Origin: Pseudomonas sp.
GTDB lineage: Bacteria; Pseudomonadota; Gammaproteobacteria; Pseudomonadales; Pseudomonadaceae
Direction of reading: 5' to 3'
Assembly (NCBI GenBank): GCA_003527165.1
Contig: DPSI01000026.1
Coordinates: 1 to 12,187 of the forward strand
Length of the DNA stretch: 12,187 nt
The notes beneath the pieces are model-generated. The model worked only from the letters and a program-made list of their open reading frames with translations, ran no database searches and was not told where the DNA came from. Shown piece after piece: positions 1 through 6,647 of the stretch (its first letter is position 1; every line of letters starts with the position of its first letter). A program made the translations under genes and the position numbers.

Positions 1-654
1 GCGGCCATAGCCGCGCTGGGTCGAGTAGCCCAGCGCCAGCAGGAACCCTTCGTCGCCACGGGCCAGAGCTTGCAAGCGCTGGGCACGATCGCTGGGAAAT
101 TCCAGAGGTTCGCGGGTGATGTCCGGTACCGCCCGGTCATCGCCGCGTTCGGGTTTCATCAAGCCTTCCGCAGCCAGCAGGTCGAGCACGCGCGGGCAGG
201 CAGCCAGCGTCGCTTCCGGGTCGCTCTCCGGGCCGGGATGTTCGCCTTCGGCGAGCAGGCTGAAGTCCAGCAGGCGATGGCTGTAGTCGAAGGTCGGGCC
301 GAGCAACTGGCCGCCCGGCAGGTCCTTGAAGGTCGCCGAGATCCGCCGGGTCGGGCGCATCTGGGCGGTTTCCAGCGGCACGCTGTGGCCGAAGCGGGGC
401 AAGGTGGTGCGGTAGGCCCTCAGCAGGAAGATGGCTTCGAGCAGGTCGCCAGCCGCTTGCTTGATCGCCAGCGCAGCCAGCTCTTCGTCGAACAGCGAGC
501 CTTCGGCCATGACCCGCGCCACCGCAAGCGGCAGCTGCTGGCGGATCTGGCTGACGCTCAGTTCGGGTAAGGCGGTATCGCCGCGGCGCTTCTTCGCCAG
601 CAGCCGGTGAGCATTGTCGATGGCCTGTTCGCCACCCTTTACGGCTACGTACAT
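1..654 (-). CDS. phnI: C-P lyase core subunit PhnI, N-terminal 218 residues (3' part beyond the window)
   Basis: PhnI is the subunit of the PhnGHIJ core that, with PhnG, PhnH and PhnL, is known to displace adenine from ATP and attach the phosphonate to ribose triphosphate, the first committed step of phosphonate breakdown in the cytoplasm. The protein begins MYVAVKGGEQAIDNAHRL and contains LPELSVSQIRQQL, AIFLLRAYRTTLPR, KDLPGGQLLGPTFDYSHR and GDEGFLLALGYSTQRGYGR, all hallmark stretches of PhnI from enteric bacteria. The family is about 350-370 residues long, so roughly 60% is present and the gene is cut by the left edge, with no sign of damage. The ATG overlaps the phnH stop (TGATG), and GGAGG lies about 8 nt upstream inside phnH, which suggests translational coupling. 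phnJ and the later genes presumably lie just outside. Confidence 0.97.
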   Translation of the reverse strand, partial: MYVAVKGGEQAIDNAHRLLAKKRRGDTALPELSVSQIRQQLPLAVARVMAEGSLFDEELAALAIKQAAGDLLEAIFLLRAYRTTLPRFGHSVPLETAQMRPTRRISATFKDLPGGQLLGPTFDYSHRLLDFSLLAEGEHPGPESDPEATLAACPRVLDLLAAEGLMKPERGDDRAVPDITREPLEFPSDRAQRLQALARGDEGFLLALGYSTQRGYGR

Positions 655-1253
655 CAGGCGACCTCCTCTATCGATGGCGCGATGCGAGTGCTACGGGGCA
701 GGCCGACCAAGGCCTGGCCGGCGGCGAAGAACAGATCCAGCCCGCGCGGAAAATCACTGTGCGCGGCGCGCTGCTGCCAGAGCACGCCCGGCACCGGCAG
801 ACTCACTTCGCGCTGACCGAGAATGCCGGGGCCGCTCCAGGCCAATGTCGGGCCACCGTCCAGCCTCTCGAGCTGGACCAGCAGCGTGCAGGACTGATCG
901 GGAAAGCGTTCGCTGCCGGTGCAGAAGCCGGACAGATCGTCCAGCGCTCGTGCGTCAAGCAAGGCAAAGTCCGCCAGTTCGCGCTCGGCGACGATCGCGC
1001 AACCACAGTGGAAGGCCAGGTTGGTGCGCACCGTTGGCGTATCGAAGGCCGGCGCCAACCACAGCCGCGTGTCGCTATCGAGCAGGCTCAGACACAGGGC
1101 GTAGGTCGCCGACGCCAGCGGATCGAGGGCGGCGACTGGGATCACAGGCTGAGCCTGGCCGGGCTCGGCGAGGGCCTTGAGCGCGGCACGGAAAACGCGC
1201 TGGCTGTCCAGCACTTGATCATCGAATGCAGCATGCAACAGGTCTGCAGTCAT
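654..1253 (-). CDS. phnH: C-P lyase core subunit PhnH
   Basis: PhnH is a structural subunit of the phosphonate C-P lyase core complex (PhnGHIJ) and is needed with PhnG and PhnI for coupling phosphonate to the ribose triphosphate part of ATP. The 199-residue product is close to the usual length of about 195. It shows typical PhnH stretches: the N-terminal DSQRVFRAALKALAEPG, the internal FHCGCAIV, and the C-terminal region PRGLDLFFAAGQALVGLPRST. The ATG overlaps the phnG stop codon as TGATG, and a strong purine-rich ribosome site (GAGGAGAGGA) lies just upstream within the end of phnG. It is a soluble protein with no signal peptide. Position between phnG and phnI fixes the assignment, and nothing looks broken. 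Confidence 0.96.
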   Translation of the reverse strand: MTADLLHAAFDDQVLDSQRVFRAALKALAEPGQAQPVIPVAALDPLASATYALCLSLLDSDTRLWLAPAFDTPTVRTNLAFHCGCAIVAERELADFALLDARALDDLSGFCTGSERFPDQSCTLLVQLERLDGGPTLAWSGPGILGQREVSLPVPGVLWQQRAAHSDFPRGLDLFFAAGQALVGLPRSTRIAPSIEEVA

Positions 1254-1693
1254 CAGTCCTCTCCTCTGACCAGGGTGAAGAATTCCACTTTGCTGCTGGC
1301 CGTCTCGGCATCCTGCGCAGCGCGGCGAGCCGCCTGCGCCGCCGCCAGCGGTTCAATCAATCGCTGCTGCCAGCGCGCCTGATCGCCGCCCTGCAGATGC
1401 GCGTCGGCCAGCGCGGCCAGTTCGGCGTGATGCTTGTCGCGTCCGGCCACGTAGCTGTAACCTGTGCGGCCGTCACCCAGGCGAACGACGCAGCGGGTCA
1501 CGCTCATTTCGCCCAGATTGAATGCGGCGCCGGTGCCGCCCATGCGGCCGCGCACCAGCGTCATGCCGATCTCCGGCGCACGCACCAGTCGATAGTCGAT
1601 GTCCTTGAGTGCAGCCTCGTAACGCGCCAGCTCTTTGCCGGCACGGGCGAGCACGCCCATCCAGCGCTGGCGAGTGGCAATTTCAGGGGTCAT
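1253..1693 (-). CDS. phnG: C-P lyase core subunit PhnG
   Basis: PhnG is a small subunit of the PhnGHIJ C-P lyase core; PhnG and PhnI form the central dimer of the complex. The product reads MTPEIATRQRWMGVLARAG and contains the conserved VRAPEIGMTLVRGRMGGTGA, RCVVRLGDGRTGYSYVAGRDKHHAELAAL with its GRDKxHAE core, and the terminal VEFFTLVRGED. These match enteric PhnG along its whole length. I place the start at 1693 because GGAGA lies 5-6 nt upstream and because this ATG matches the N-terminus of the E. coli protein as I recall it. An in-frame ATG at 1705, which overlaps the phnF stop as TGATG, would add four residues (METR) and cannot be excluded. The stop overlaps the phnH start by one base. 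Confidence 0.96.
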   Translation of the reverse strand: MTPEIATRQRWMGVLARAGKELARYEAALKDIDYRLVRAPEIGMTLVRGRMGGTGAAFNLGEMSVTRCVVRLGDGRTGYSYVAGRDKHHAELAALADAHLQGGDQARWQQRLIEPLAAAQAARRAAQDAETASSKVEFFTLVRGED

Positions 1694-1704
1694 GCGCGTC
1701 TCCA

Positions 1705-2409
1705 TCAGGTGGCGACCTGGTACTGGAAACGGTCGGCACGGCTGGTCGACAACGACAGCTCCACCGGCCGTCCGGCCAGGTCATGGGAAAGGGTCAGTAC
1801 GGTCAGCAGCGGCGCGTGACGCGGCATCAGCAACTGGTCGGCCTCATCGGGCGTGGGCAGCCGGGCGCCGATCAGGCTGAAGGCGCGACTCAGCGGCAGT
1901 TCGCGCACGGCCAGGTACTGGCGCAGCGAGCCGCCGTAGTAGTCGGCCAGCAAAGGCTGGCGGCTGGCGCAGAACCGATGGCGGATCAGGCTCACCGGTT
2001 GTTCGTCGAGCAGGCGCAGGGTGTGCAGTTCGAGCAACGGCGCACTTTCGCCCAGCTTCAGGTACTTCGCTTCTTCGGTGGTGGCCGGACGCAGCTGGCG
2101 TTGCAGCAGGCGCGCCTGGACACCGAGGCCCTGTGCCGACAACGACTCGCTGTAGGCGCTGCCCGCAGCCAGCGGATAGATCAGCGGCCGCGCCAGCACC
2201 CGTGTGCTTCTGCCTTGCTGGCGCAGTACGCGCCCTTCGCTGACCAGCTCGTCGATGGCGCGACGTAGCGTGTGTCGGTTTACGTCAAAGCGCGCCGCCA
2301 GCTGAGTCTCGCCAGGCAACTGGTCGCCCGGCTGCAGATGGCGCAACTCGTCACGCAGCTGGGCGGCCAGTTGCAGATAACGCGGCTGCGGTTGTCTAGA
2401 CATGTGCAT
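1705..2409 (-). CDS. phnF: GntR/HutC-family transcriptional regulator PhnF
   Basis: PhnF is the repressor-type regulator found inside many C-P lyase operons. Residues about 10-75 form the GntR winged helix-turn-helix (YLQLAAQLRDELRHLQPGDQ, then LPGETQLAARFDVNRHTLRR and a wing near RQQGRSTRV). Residues about 90-230 form the UTRA effector domain typical of the HutC subfamily, with LLELHTLRLLDEQPVSLIRH and the terminal VELSLSTSRADRFQYQV. The length of 234 is close to the E. coli protein (about 241). Two in-frame ATG codons (2409 and 2403) are possible and neither has a clear ribosome site. The second lies inside a HutC-type palindrome, suggesting autoregulation. The ligand is unknown from sequence. 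The stop overlaps an ATG of phnG. Confidence 0.95.
   Translation of the reverse strand: MHMSRQPQPRYLQLAAQLRDELRHLQPGDQLPGETQLAARFDVNRHTLRRAIDELVSEGRVLRQQGRSTRVLARPLIYPLAAGSAYSESLSAQGLGVQARLLQRQLRPATTEEAKYLKLGESAPLLELHTLRLLDEQPVSLIRHRFCASRQPLLADYYGGSLRQYLAVRELPLSRAFSLIGARLPTPDEADQLLMPRHAPLLTVLTLSHDLAGRPVELSLSTSRADRFQYQVAT
2392..2403 (-). promoter_or_regulatory. Probable PhnF (HutC-type) operator over the phnF start codon
   Basis: TGTCTAGACA (2393-2402) is a perfect 10-bp palindrome. Read on the plus strand as TTGTCTAGACAT it fits all 12 positions of the published HutC-subfamily GntR consensus NyGTMTAKACNy. The second possible phnF ATG (2403) is part of it, so a bound regulator would sit on the translation start region of its own gene. 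A 9/10 related copy lies upstream of phnC. That PhnF binds here is inference. Confidence 0.55.
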
Positions 2410-2413
2410 GGCT

Positions 2414-2435
2414 AAAAAAAGACGCGCGCGGCGTC
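2414..2435 (-). terminator. Small intrinsic terminator or attenuator between phnE and phnF
   Basis: On the minus strand, GACGC and GCGTC flank a CGCGC loop and are followed at once by seven T residues, ending 5 bases before the phnF ATG at 2409. The stem is only 5 perfect base pairs, although G-U and A-U pairs could lengthen it into the U tract. It has the layout of an intrinsic terminator, and because operon genes follow, partial termination (attenuation) is more likely than a full stop. Confidence 0.45.
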
Positions 2436-2443
2436 CCTCTCCG

Positions 2444-3238
2444 TCAGATGAACAATTTGCGCAAGCGCTGGGAAACGATGTCGATCACGCTCACCACCGC
2501 CACGATGACGATCAGCAAGGCGCAGGTCTGGCCGAACTGGAAGCCGCGAATGGCCTCCCAGAGAATCACGCCGATGCCGCCGGCGCCGACCATGCCCACC
2601 ACCGTCGCGGAACGCACGTTGGATTCGAAGCGATACAGCGCGTAGGAAATCCACAGCGGCAGCACTTGCGGAATGACACCGAAGATCACTTCCTGCAGGG
2701 CGCTGGCGCCGGTAGCGCGCACGCCTTCCACGGGGCCCGGCTCGATGGCCTCCACCGCTTCGGCGAAGAGCTTGGCGAGTACGCCCGTGGTGCCGACGAA
2801 CAGCGCCAGCACGCCGGCGAACGGCCCGAGACCCACCGCGACGACGAAGAGCATGGCGAAGACCATTTCATTGATCGAACGGCAGGCGTCCATCACGCGC
2901 CGGACCGGCTGATAGACCCACCAGGGCACGATGTTCTCGGCGCAGAGGATGCCCAGCGGAATCGCGCAGACGATCGCCAGTACGGTGCCCCAGAGAGCGA
3001 TCTGTACGGTGACGATCATTTCTTTGAGGTACAGCTCCCAGTTGCTGAAATCCGGCGGGAAGAAGTCGGCAGCGAAGGTGGCCATGTTGCCGCCATCGCG
3101 GATCAGCGCCAGCGGGTTCATCTCGGCGCCCTGCCAAGACCAGCCCAGCAGCGCCAGAAACAGGCCCCAGCCAATCAGCTTGAACCACGAGCGTTTCTGC
3201 GGCGCGGCAACTGGGGTATGCGCGGTCAGTGAAGTCAT
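2444..3238 (-). CDS. phnE: Phosphonate ABC transporter permease PhnE
   Basis: PhnE is the inner-membrane permease of the PhnCDE phosphonate importer and works as a dimer with two PhnC ATPases. The 264-residue product has a short cytoplasmic N-terminus, a first membrane segment at about 20-37 ([14 protein letters not shown]), and a BPD_transp_1 core with hydrophobic segments near 70-98, 122-155, 205-228 and 235-255. The EAA-type coupling loop is visible as [20 protein letters not shown], followed by [14 protein letters not shown], the usual PhnE signature. I choose the ATG at 3238 (MTSLTAHTP) because GGAG lies about 8 nt upstream; a TTG five codons earlier overlaps that ribosome site and is less likely. 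The gene ends 34 bp before phnF. The substrate range (phosphonate, and perhaps phosphite) cannot be read from the sequence. Confidence 0.96.
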   Translation of the reverse strand: MTSLTAHTPVAAPQKRSWFKLIGWGLFLALLGWSWQGAEMNPLALIRDGGNMATFAADFFPPDFSNWELYLKEMIVTVQIALWGTVLAIVCAIPLGILCAENIVPWWVYQPVRRVMDACRSINEMVFAMLFVVAVGLGPFAGVLALFVGTTGVLAKLFAEAVEAIEPGPVEGVRATGASALQEVIFGVIPQVLPLWISYALYRFESNVRSATVVGMVGAGGIGVILWEAIRGFQFGQTCALLIVIVAVVSVIDIVSQRLRKLFI

Positions 3239-3262
3239 CGGATGCTCCGGCAAACAGAAGTC

Positions 3263-3284
3263 GGCCGCCGCTTACGCGGCGGCC
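3263..3284 (-). other. Strong intercistronic hairpin between phnD and phnE
   Basis: Two perfect 9-base arms (GGCCGCCGC and GCGGCGGCC) flank a 4-base loop that reads GUAA in the minus-strand transcript, a GNRA tetraloop. No U tract follows, so it is not a typical terminator. Its place just 3' of phnD suggests a 3'-end stabiliser or processing structure that keeps binding-protein mRNA more abundant than the permease mRNA, as seen in other ABC importer operons. That role is inferred. Confidence 0.6.
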
Positions 3285-3290
3285 AGCGGG

Positions 3291-4301
3291 TCAGCCCGCC
3301 GTAGCGGCGGCAGTTTTCTGCTCGATCTCGGCCATGCGCTGCTCAAGCGCCGCGAGCTGGGCGTCCAGCTCCTTCAGCTGAGCCTGCTTGTCGCTTTCGT
3401 CGAGCTTGCTGTTGTTGGCGATTTCGCTGCGCTTCTTGAACAGCTCGAGCTGGCGAATCGGTAGCAGCTGATCGTCATCGGAAGCGCGGAACCGGCCCCA
3501 CTGCAGGTCAGCCAGTACGTCCATCTCACCGGGCTTGTCGCCGTAGGTCATGAAGAACTCGCGGATGCCGGCCTTGGTCGCTTCCGGCAGGTTTTTGCGC
3601 CAGACCATCGGGTCGGCGGGGATCAGCGGCGAGGTCCAGATGACCTTGAGTTGAGCGGCTTTTTCCGGCGCGGTCAGCTCCAGGCGCTCCATGCCTTCGT
3701 TGTTGAAGGTGCCGACATCGACCTGCTTGTTCGCCACTGACAAGGCGTTCACTTCATGACTGCCGTTGAGCGAGCGCTTGAAGATCTTGTTGGCATCCAC
3801 CTTGTTCTTGGCGAACACGTAATAACCCGGCACCAGATAGCCCGAGGTGGAGTTCGGATCGCCGTTGGCGAAGGTCAGCTTGGCGGCGTCCTTGAGCATG
3901 TCGTCGACGGAGTCGATGGGGCTGTCCTTGTGCGCCACCAGCAGGCTGTAATAGCCCTGCGCGCCATTGGCGGCAACCGTCTGAGCAAAGATCTCGCCGC
4001 CGGCGCGATCCACAGCTTCCATCGCCGACTTGTTGCCGTACCAGGCCAGATCGACCTTGTCGAAGCGCATGCCCTGGATGATGCCCGCGTAATCCGGTGC
4101 GAAGAAGGCGTTGATCTTCATCCCGGTGCGCTCGCTCATGGCGGCGAGGAAAGGGTCCCAGACGGACCGCAAATTTTGCGAGGACTCGGTGGAAATGATG
4201 CCGAAGTTCAGTTCCTGACGATCATCAGCATGGGCACCGCCCAGCAGCGATCCGGTCAGCAAGGCAGAGGCGGCCAGGACGCGGCCGATACGATTGAACA
4301 T
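3291..4301 (-). CDS. phnD: Phosphonate ABC transporter substrate-binding protein PhnD
   Basis: PhnD is the periplasmic binding protein that captures phosphonates and delivers them to PhnE/PhnC. The 336-residue product starts with a Sec signal peptide (residues 1-25, ending GGAHA before DDRQ). The mature protein shows family landmarks: FAPDYAGIIQGMRFDKVDLA around residue 65, WYGNKSAMEA after it, the phosph(on)ate-binding loop DPNSTSGYLVPGYYVF, then GSHEVNALSVANKQVDVGTF and SPLIPADPMVWRK. The C-terminus is a charged helical tail (LKELDAQLAALEQRMAEIEQ), also common in PhnD. Length equals that of the E. coli protein within a few residues. The start is supported by GGAGC 7-10 nt upstream. It lies 46 bp after phnC and is followed by a GNRA-loop hairpin. 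Confidence 0.97.
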   Translation of the reverse strand: MFNRIGRVLAASALLTGSLLGGAHADDRQELNFGIISTESSQNLRSVWDPFLAAMSERTGMKINAFFAPDYAGIIQGMRFDKVDLAWYGNKSAMEAVDRAGGEIFAQTVAANGAQGYYSLLVAHKDSPIDSVDDMLKDAAKLTFANGDPNSTSGYLVPGYYVFAKNKVDANKIFKRSLNGSHEVNALSVANKQVDVGTFNNEGMERLELTAPEKAAQLKVIWTSPLIPADPMVWRKNLPEATKAGIREFFMTYGDKPGEMDVLADLQWGRFRASDDDQLLPIRQLELFKKRSEIANNSKLDESDKQAQLKELDAQLAALEQRMAEIEQKTAAATAG

Positions 4302-4347
4302 GGAAGAGCTCCTGTCAGATTGACACGTCGGTTGGCATGTTTGGTGT

Positions 4348-5196
4348 TCAGGCCTTGGCCAGGCTCAGCGTTCGGCGCCGCAACGGCACCGTTGCGGCAG
4401 GTGAGCGGGCCTGATCGGAAAACAGCAGACTGGCGTCGAGATCGGCGCCGTAGAGGTCGTTGAGAAAACGCGTATCGAGGTCGGCGCAGGCGCCGTTGTA
4501 GTGGATACGGCCGTCCTTGAGCGCCACTGCTCGGCGGCAGTAACGCAGGGCGTAATCGACTTGATGCAGGGTCACCACCACGGTCTTGCCGTCGCGCTGA
4601 TTGATGTCGGCCAGGATGTCCATCACCTTGCGCGCCGACTCCGGGTCAAGCGAGGCGATCGGCTCGTCGGCGAGAATCATCTCGGCCCGCTGAGTCAGCG
4701 CACGGGCGATGGCGACCCGCTGCTGCTGCCCGCCGGACAGTGTCGAGGCACGCTGGCCGGCACGATTGGCCAGGCCCACGCGATCCAGCGCCGCCAGCGC
4801 CTGCTGCTTCTGCTCGGCGGTGAACATGCCCAGCGAGCCACGCCAGCGCGGCATGCGTCCGAGGAAACCCAGCAGGACGTTGTCCAGCACACTGAGGCGG
4901 CTGACCAGATTGAACTGCTGGAAGATGTAGCCGATGTCGGCGCGCAACCGCCGCACATCTCCATTCAGACGTCCCGCCGACTGCACCTCTCGGCCAAGTA
5001 CCTCGACGTGGCCGCCGCCGCTGCGGTCGCAGCAGGCCAAACCGGCGATGTGGCGCAGCAGGGTGGATTTGCCGGAACCGGAAGCACCGATCAGTGCGAC
5101 CATCTCGCCCGGCTGCACGGACAGCGTCAGGTCGTGCAGGGCACGTTTGCCTGCGAAGGTCTTGTTCAACCTGTCGACACGGATAACCGCATTCAT
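4348..5196 (-). CDS. phnC: Phosphonate ABC transporter ATP-binding protein PhnC
   Basis: PhnC is the cytoplasmic ATPase that powers the PhnDE phosphonate importer and is the first gene of the operon. All ABC motifs are intact in its 282 residues: Walker [10 protein letters not shown] (37-45), Q-loop at Q93 ([16 protein letters not shown]), ABC signature LSGGQ (153-157), Walker B MILADEP with D177/E178, D-loop ASLDP, and the switch histidine H211. The protein is about 20 residues longer than E. coli PhnC because of a C-terminal tail rich in Arg, Ser and Ala that has no clear motif. The ATG is preceded by GAGGGAGA at a good distance. Upstream lie a structured leader, a Pho box and a HutC-type operator, so control by PhoB and PhnF is likely. 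Confidence 0.97.
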   Translation of the reverse strand: MNAVIRVDRLNKTFAGKRALHDLTLSVQPGEMVALIGASGSGKSTLLRHIAGLACCDRSGGGHVEVLGREVQSAGRLNGDVRRLRADIGYIFQQFNLVSRLSVLDNVLLGFLGRMPRWRGSLGMFTAEQKQQALAALDRVGLANRAGQRASTLSGGQQQRVAIARALTQRAEMILADEPIASLDPESARKVMDILADINQRDGKTVVVTLHQVDYALRYCRRAVALKDGRIHYNGACADLDTRFLNDLYGADLDASLLFSDQARSPAATVPLRRRTLSLAKA

Positions 5197-5202
5197 GAAC
5201 CG

Positions 5203-5210
5203 TCTCCCTC
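5203..5210 (-). promoter_or_regulatory. Ribosome binding site of phnC
   Basis: GAGGGAGA on the minus strand lies 6 nt before the phnC ATG and fixes this start. Its 5' half can pair with an upstream CCTCATC segment, as described for the leader structure. Confidence 0.75.
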
Positions 5211-5250
5211 ATCGAGAACGACGGCAGCCCTTGGCCGCCGTCTGATGAGG
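5207..5250 (-). other. Structured 5' leader of phnC that could mask the ribosome site
   Basis: In the minus-strand leader, CCTCATC (5250-5244) is complementary to GATGAGG (5213-5207), which contains part of the phnC ribosome site. Between them an inner stem pairs GACGGCGGCC (5242-5233) with GGCTGCCGTC (5229-5220), ten pairs with one G-U, around an AAG loop. The two stems would stack with a small asymmetric bulge. No U tract follows, so this is not a terminator. It may lower phnC translation, but no known riboswitch class is recognised. The fold was found by eye, and no energy was calculated. Confidence 0.35.
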
Positions 5251-5292
5251 CATGACCTTAGGGCCGGTAAATGTCGCTTCGGTGAAGGGGCT

Positions 5293-5310
5293 ATGACTGT
5301 TTGATGACAT
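5293..5310 (-). promoter_or_regulatory. Pho box (PhoB binding site) upstream of phnC
   Basis: The minus strand reads ATGTCAT CAAA CAGTCAT: two 7-base repeats, each matching CTGTCAT at 6 of 7 positions, with the canonical 4-base A-rich spacer. This is the form of the 18-bp Pho box bound by PhoB, which replaces the -35 element at phosphate-starvation promoters. It ends about 97 bp before the phnC ATG. I could not identify a convincing -10 element at the usual distance of about 10 bp, so the exact transcription start is open. Confidence 0.75.
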
Positions 5311-5320
5311 GTCTAAACAG
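5309..5320 (-). promoter_or_regulatory. Possible PhnF (HutC-type) operator at the phnC promoter
   Basis: CTGTTTAGACAT on the minus strand matches 11 of 12 positions of the HutC consensus NyGTMTAKACNy. Its core TGTTTAGACA differs at one base from the palindrome at the phnF start (2393-2402). It overlaps the upstream end of the Pho box by two bases, so regulator binding could interfere with PhoB. Binding by PhnF is inferred from the paired sites, not shown. Confidence 0.5.
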
Positions 5321-5379
5321 GCGAGACGGGCTGCGGCATACGTCCGCCAGCCTGAGCCGTCTAGCTCGCCGGTCGACGG

Positions 5380-5808
5380 TTAATCGACTACGGGGATGAC
5401 CTTCACTTGATCACCGACACCTTGCCGATGCTGACGAAACCAACCCTGATTGACCTCCAGCGCATAGCGCGCCGGCTCACGCGAACAGCGGATCGCCGTG
5501 CTCAACGGCTCCAGGTCGATCACGTCGACGATGCGCCCCTGCTCGTCCATGAAGGCCGCGGAGAGCGGTAGCGGCGTATCTTTCATCCACAGGCAATGGC
5601 GGCGAAAGTCGTCGAAGCGAAACAGCATGCCCTGGTTCCCGGGCAGTTCGGTGCGCTCCATCAGTCCGCGCGCCCGCTCGTTCGGCGAGCGCGCATACTC
5701 CGCCTGCAAGCGCGCCTCACCGACCGCCAGTTCAAGTTGCAGCTCGCTGGCGGCGACAGGGCAAAGGCAGATCAAGCCGATCAGAGACGATAGAAAAGCA
5801 ACGCGCAT
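5380..5808 (-). CDS. Secreted DUF192-family protein
   Basis: The 142-residue product has an N-terminal hydrophobic signal peptide (MRVAFLSSLIGLICLCPVAA, cleavage near residue 20) followed by a single DUF192 domain filling the rest. Family landmarks are RSPNERARGLMERTELPGNQ, GMLFRFDDFRRHCLWMKDTP, LPLSAAFMDEQGRIVDV and the terminal YALEVNQGW. DUF192 proteins are small beta-rich proteins of unknown biochemical role, often exported and single-domain. The start at 5808 has GAGG about 6 nt upstream. The gene lies on the same strand as its neighbour at 5871, with a 62-bp gap, and reads towards phnC, from which it is separated by the 183-bp phn promoter region. No link to phosphonate use is evident. 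Confidence 0.9.
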   Translation of the reverse strand: MRVAFLSSLIGLICLCPVAASELQLELAVGEARLQAEYARSPNERARGLMERTELPGNQGMLFRFDDFRRHCLWMKDTPLPLSAAFMDEQGRIVDVIDLEPLSTAIRCSREPARYALEVNQGWFRQHRQGVGDQVKVIPVVD

Positions 5809-5870
5809 CGAAGGCCTCGATGGAAGGAAAGAGACAGCGGCCTAGCACAGCATAACCAAGGCAGTGGCGT

Positions 5871-6647
5871 TCAGTCTTCGGCAAGCGGCGCCTCGATGGC
5901 TACCCGATCACTGTCGCCATAGCGCTTCTGGCAACGCTCGCAATAAAAGCTGCAGCGCTTGCTTCGCCCCAACTGCTTGGCTTTGACGAACGGAATCTTG
6001 CAGCGCGGGCAGGTCGTCTTGGTATGCGCCAGCCAGTGCGCTTTGAGCGTGCCCTCGCGCTTCCACTGGAGGAATTCGAAACTGTAGGTGCGGACTTCTC
6101 GCGCCAGTTCTCGCAGCTTGGTCGCTGGCAGATCGCCGATCAGCGACAGCGGATGTATCCGCGTGCGAAACAGCACTTCGTTCTTGATGATGTTGCCGGA
6201 GCCGGAAAACAGCGTCTGGTCCAACAACGCATCGCAGGCGAGCAGCCGTGGCCGTGCGCGCAATTTCTTGAGCGTCGCGCGGCCATCCCAGGCATCGCTC
6301 ATGACGTCCGCGCTCCAGTCGTAGGCCTCGTCGAGCGGCCCCTCGATAGGCTGCACCGAGCATCCGTAAAAATTCAGCTCGCCGTTGGCAAAGCCAAGGC
6401 TCAGGCGCGGCGCGGACTCCTTGCGCTCGTTGATCCGGTAACTGCCGAACAGCAGGAGATGGATGCGCAGCGAGACATCGTCCAGCTCGATCAGGAAGTG
6501 CTTGCCCCAACTGCGAAACGATCGCACCGTCTGGCCGATCAGCCGCGCCTTGTCGAGCTTGGCGCTGCCCTCCGCGCGTTCGATGGTCTGGCCGGAGAAT
6601 TCGGCGACCTCTTCTCGAAGAATGACGATGGATGGACCTTCGGGCAT
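5871..6647 (-). CDS. Fpg/Nei-family DNA glycosylase (endonuclease VIII-like)
   Basis: This 258-residue protein belongs to the Fpg/Nei base-excision repair family, which removes oxidised bases and cleaves the abasic site by beta/delta-elimination. It begins MPEGP: after Met removal, Pro2 is the Schiff-base nucleophile and Glu3 the acid, which fixes this start even though no good ribosome site is visible. The conserved lysine is K49 (SWGKHF). The helix-two-turn-helix region contains LFSGSGNIIKNEVL. The C-terminus has a complete four-cysteine zinc finger, C213-x2-C216-x19-C236-x2-C239, with the DNA-binding arginine R231 in RCSFYC. Whether it prefers purines (Fpg) or pyrimidines (Nei) is unclear, though the MPEGP start favours Nei-like. 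The promoter region holds a paired CGATATCG inverted repeat. Confidence 0.92.
   Translation of the reverse strand: MPEGPSIVILREEVAEFSGQTIERAEGSAKLDKARLIGQTVRSFRSWGKHFLIELDDVSLRIHLLLFGSYRINERKESAPRLSLGFANGELNFYGCSVQPIEGPLDEAYDWSADVMSDAWDGRATLKKLRARPRLLACDALLDQTLFSGSGNIIKNEVLFRTRIHPLSLIGDLPATKLRELAREVRTYSFEFLQWKREGTLKAHWLAHTKTTCPRCKIPFVKAKQLGRSKRCSFYCERCQKRYGDSDRVAIEAPLAED

Noticed and set aside
2402..3232. Plus-strand 276-codon open frame opposite phnE
   Set aside because: It is antisense to a clear phnE and rich in His, Asp, Gln and Arg, as expected from the complement of GC-rich codons. It has no recognisable domain or ribosome site.
3239..3253. Longer PhnE starting at a TTG
   Set aside because: The extra five codons cover the ribosome site used by the ATG at 3238, and ATG is the stronger start.
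5250..5292. -10 element downstream of the Pho box
   Set aside because: No hexamer near 10 bp from the box resembles TATAAT; candidates such as CATTTA are too distant, so the transcription start is left open.
4501..5304. Plus-strand 267-codon open frame opposite phnC
   Set aside because: It mirrors an intact ABC ATPase and runs into the phn promoter region; no family features are seen.
5340..5379. CCGTC/GACGG inverted pair after the DUF192 gene
   Set aside because: Only five pairs with a 13-base loop and no U tract, too weak to call a terminator.
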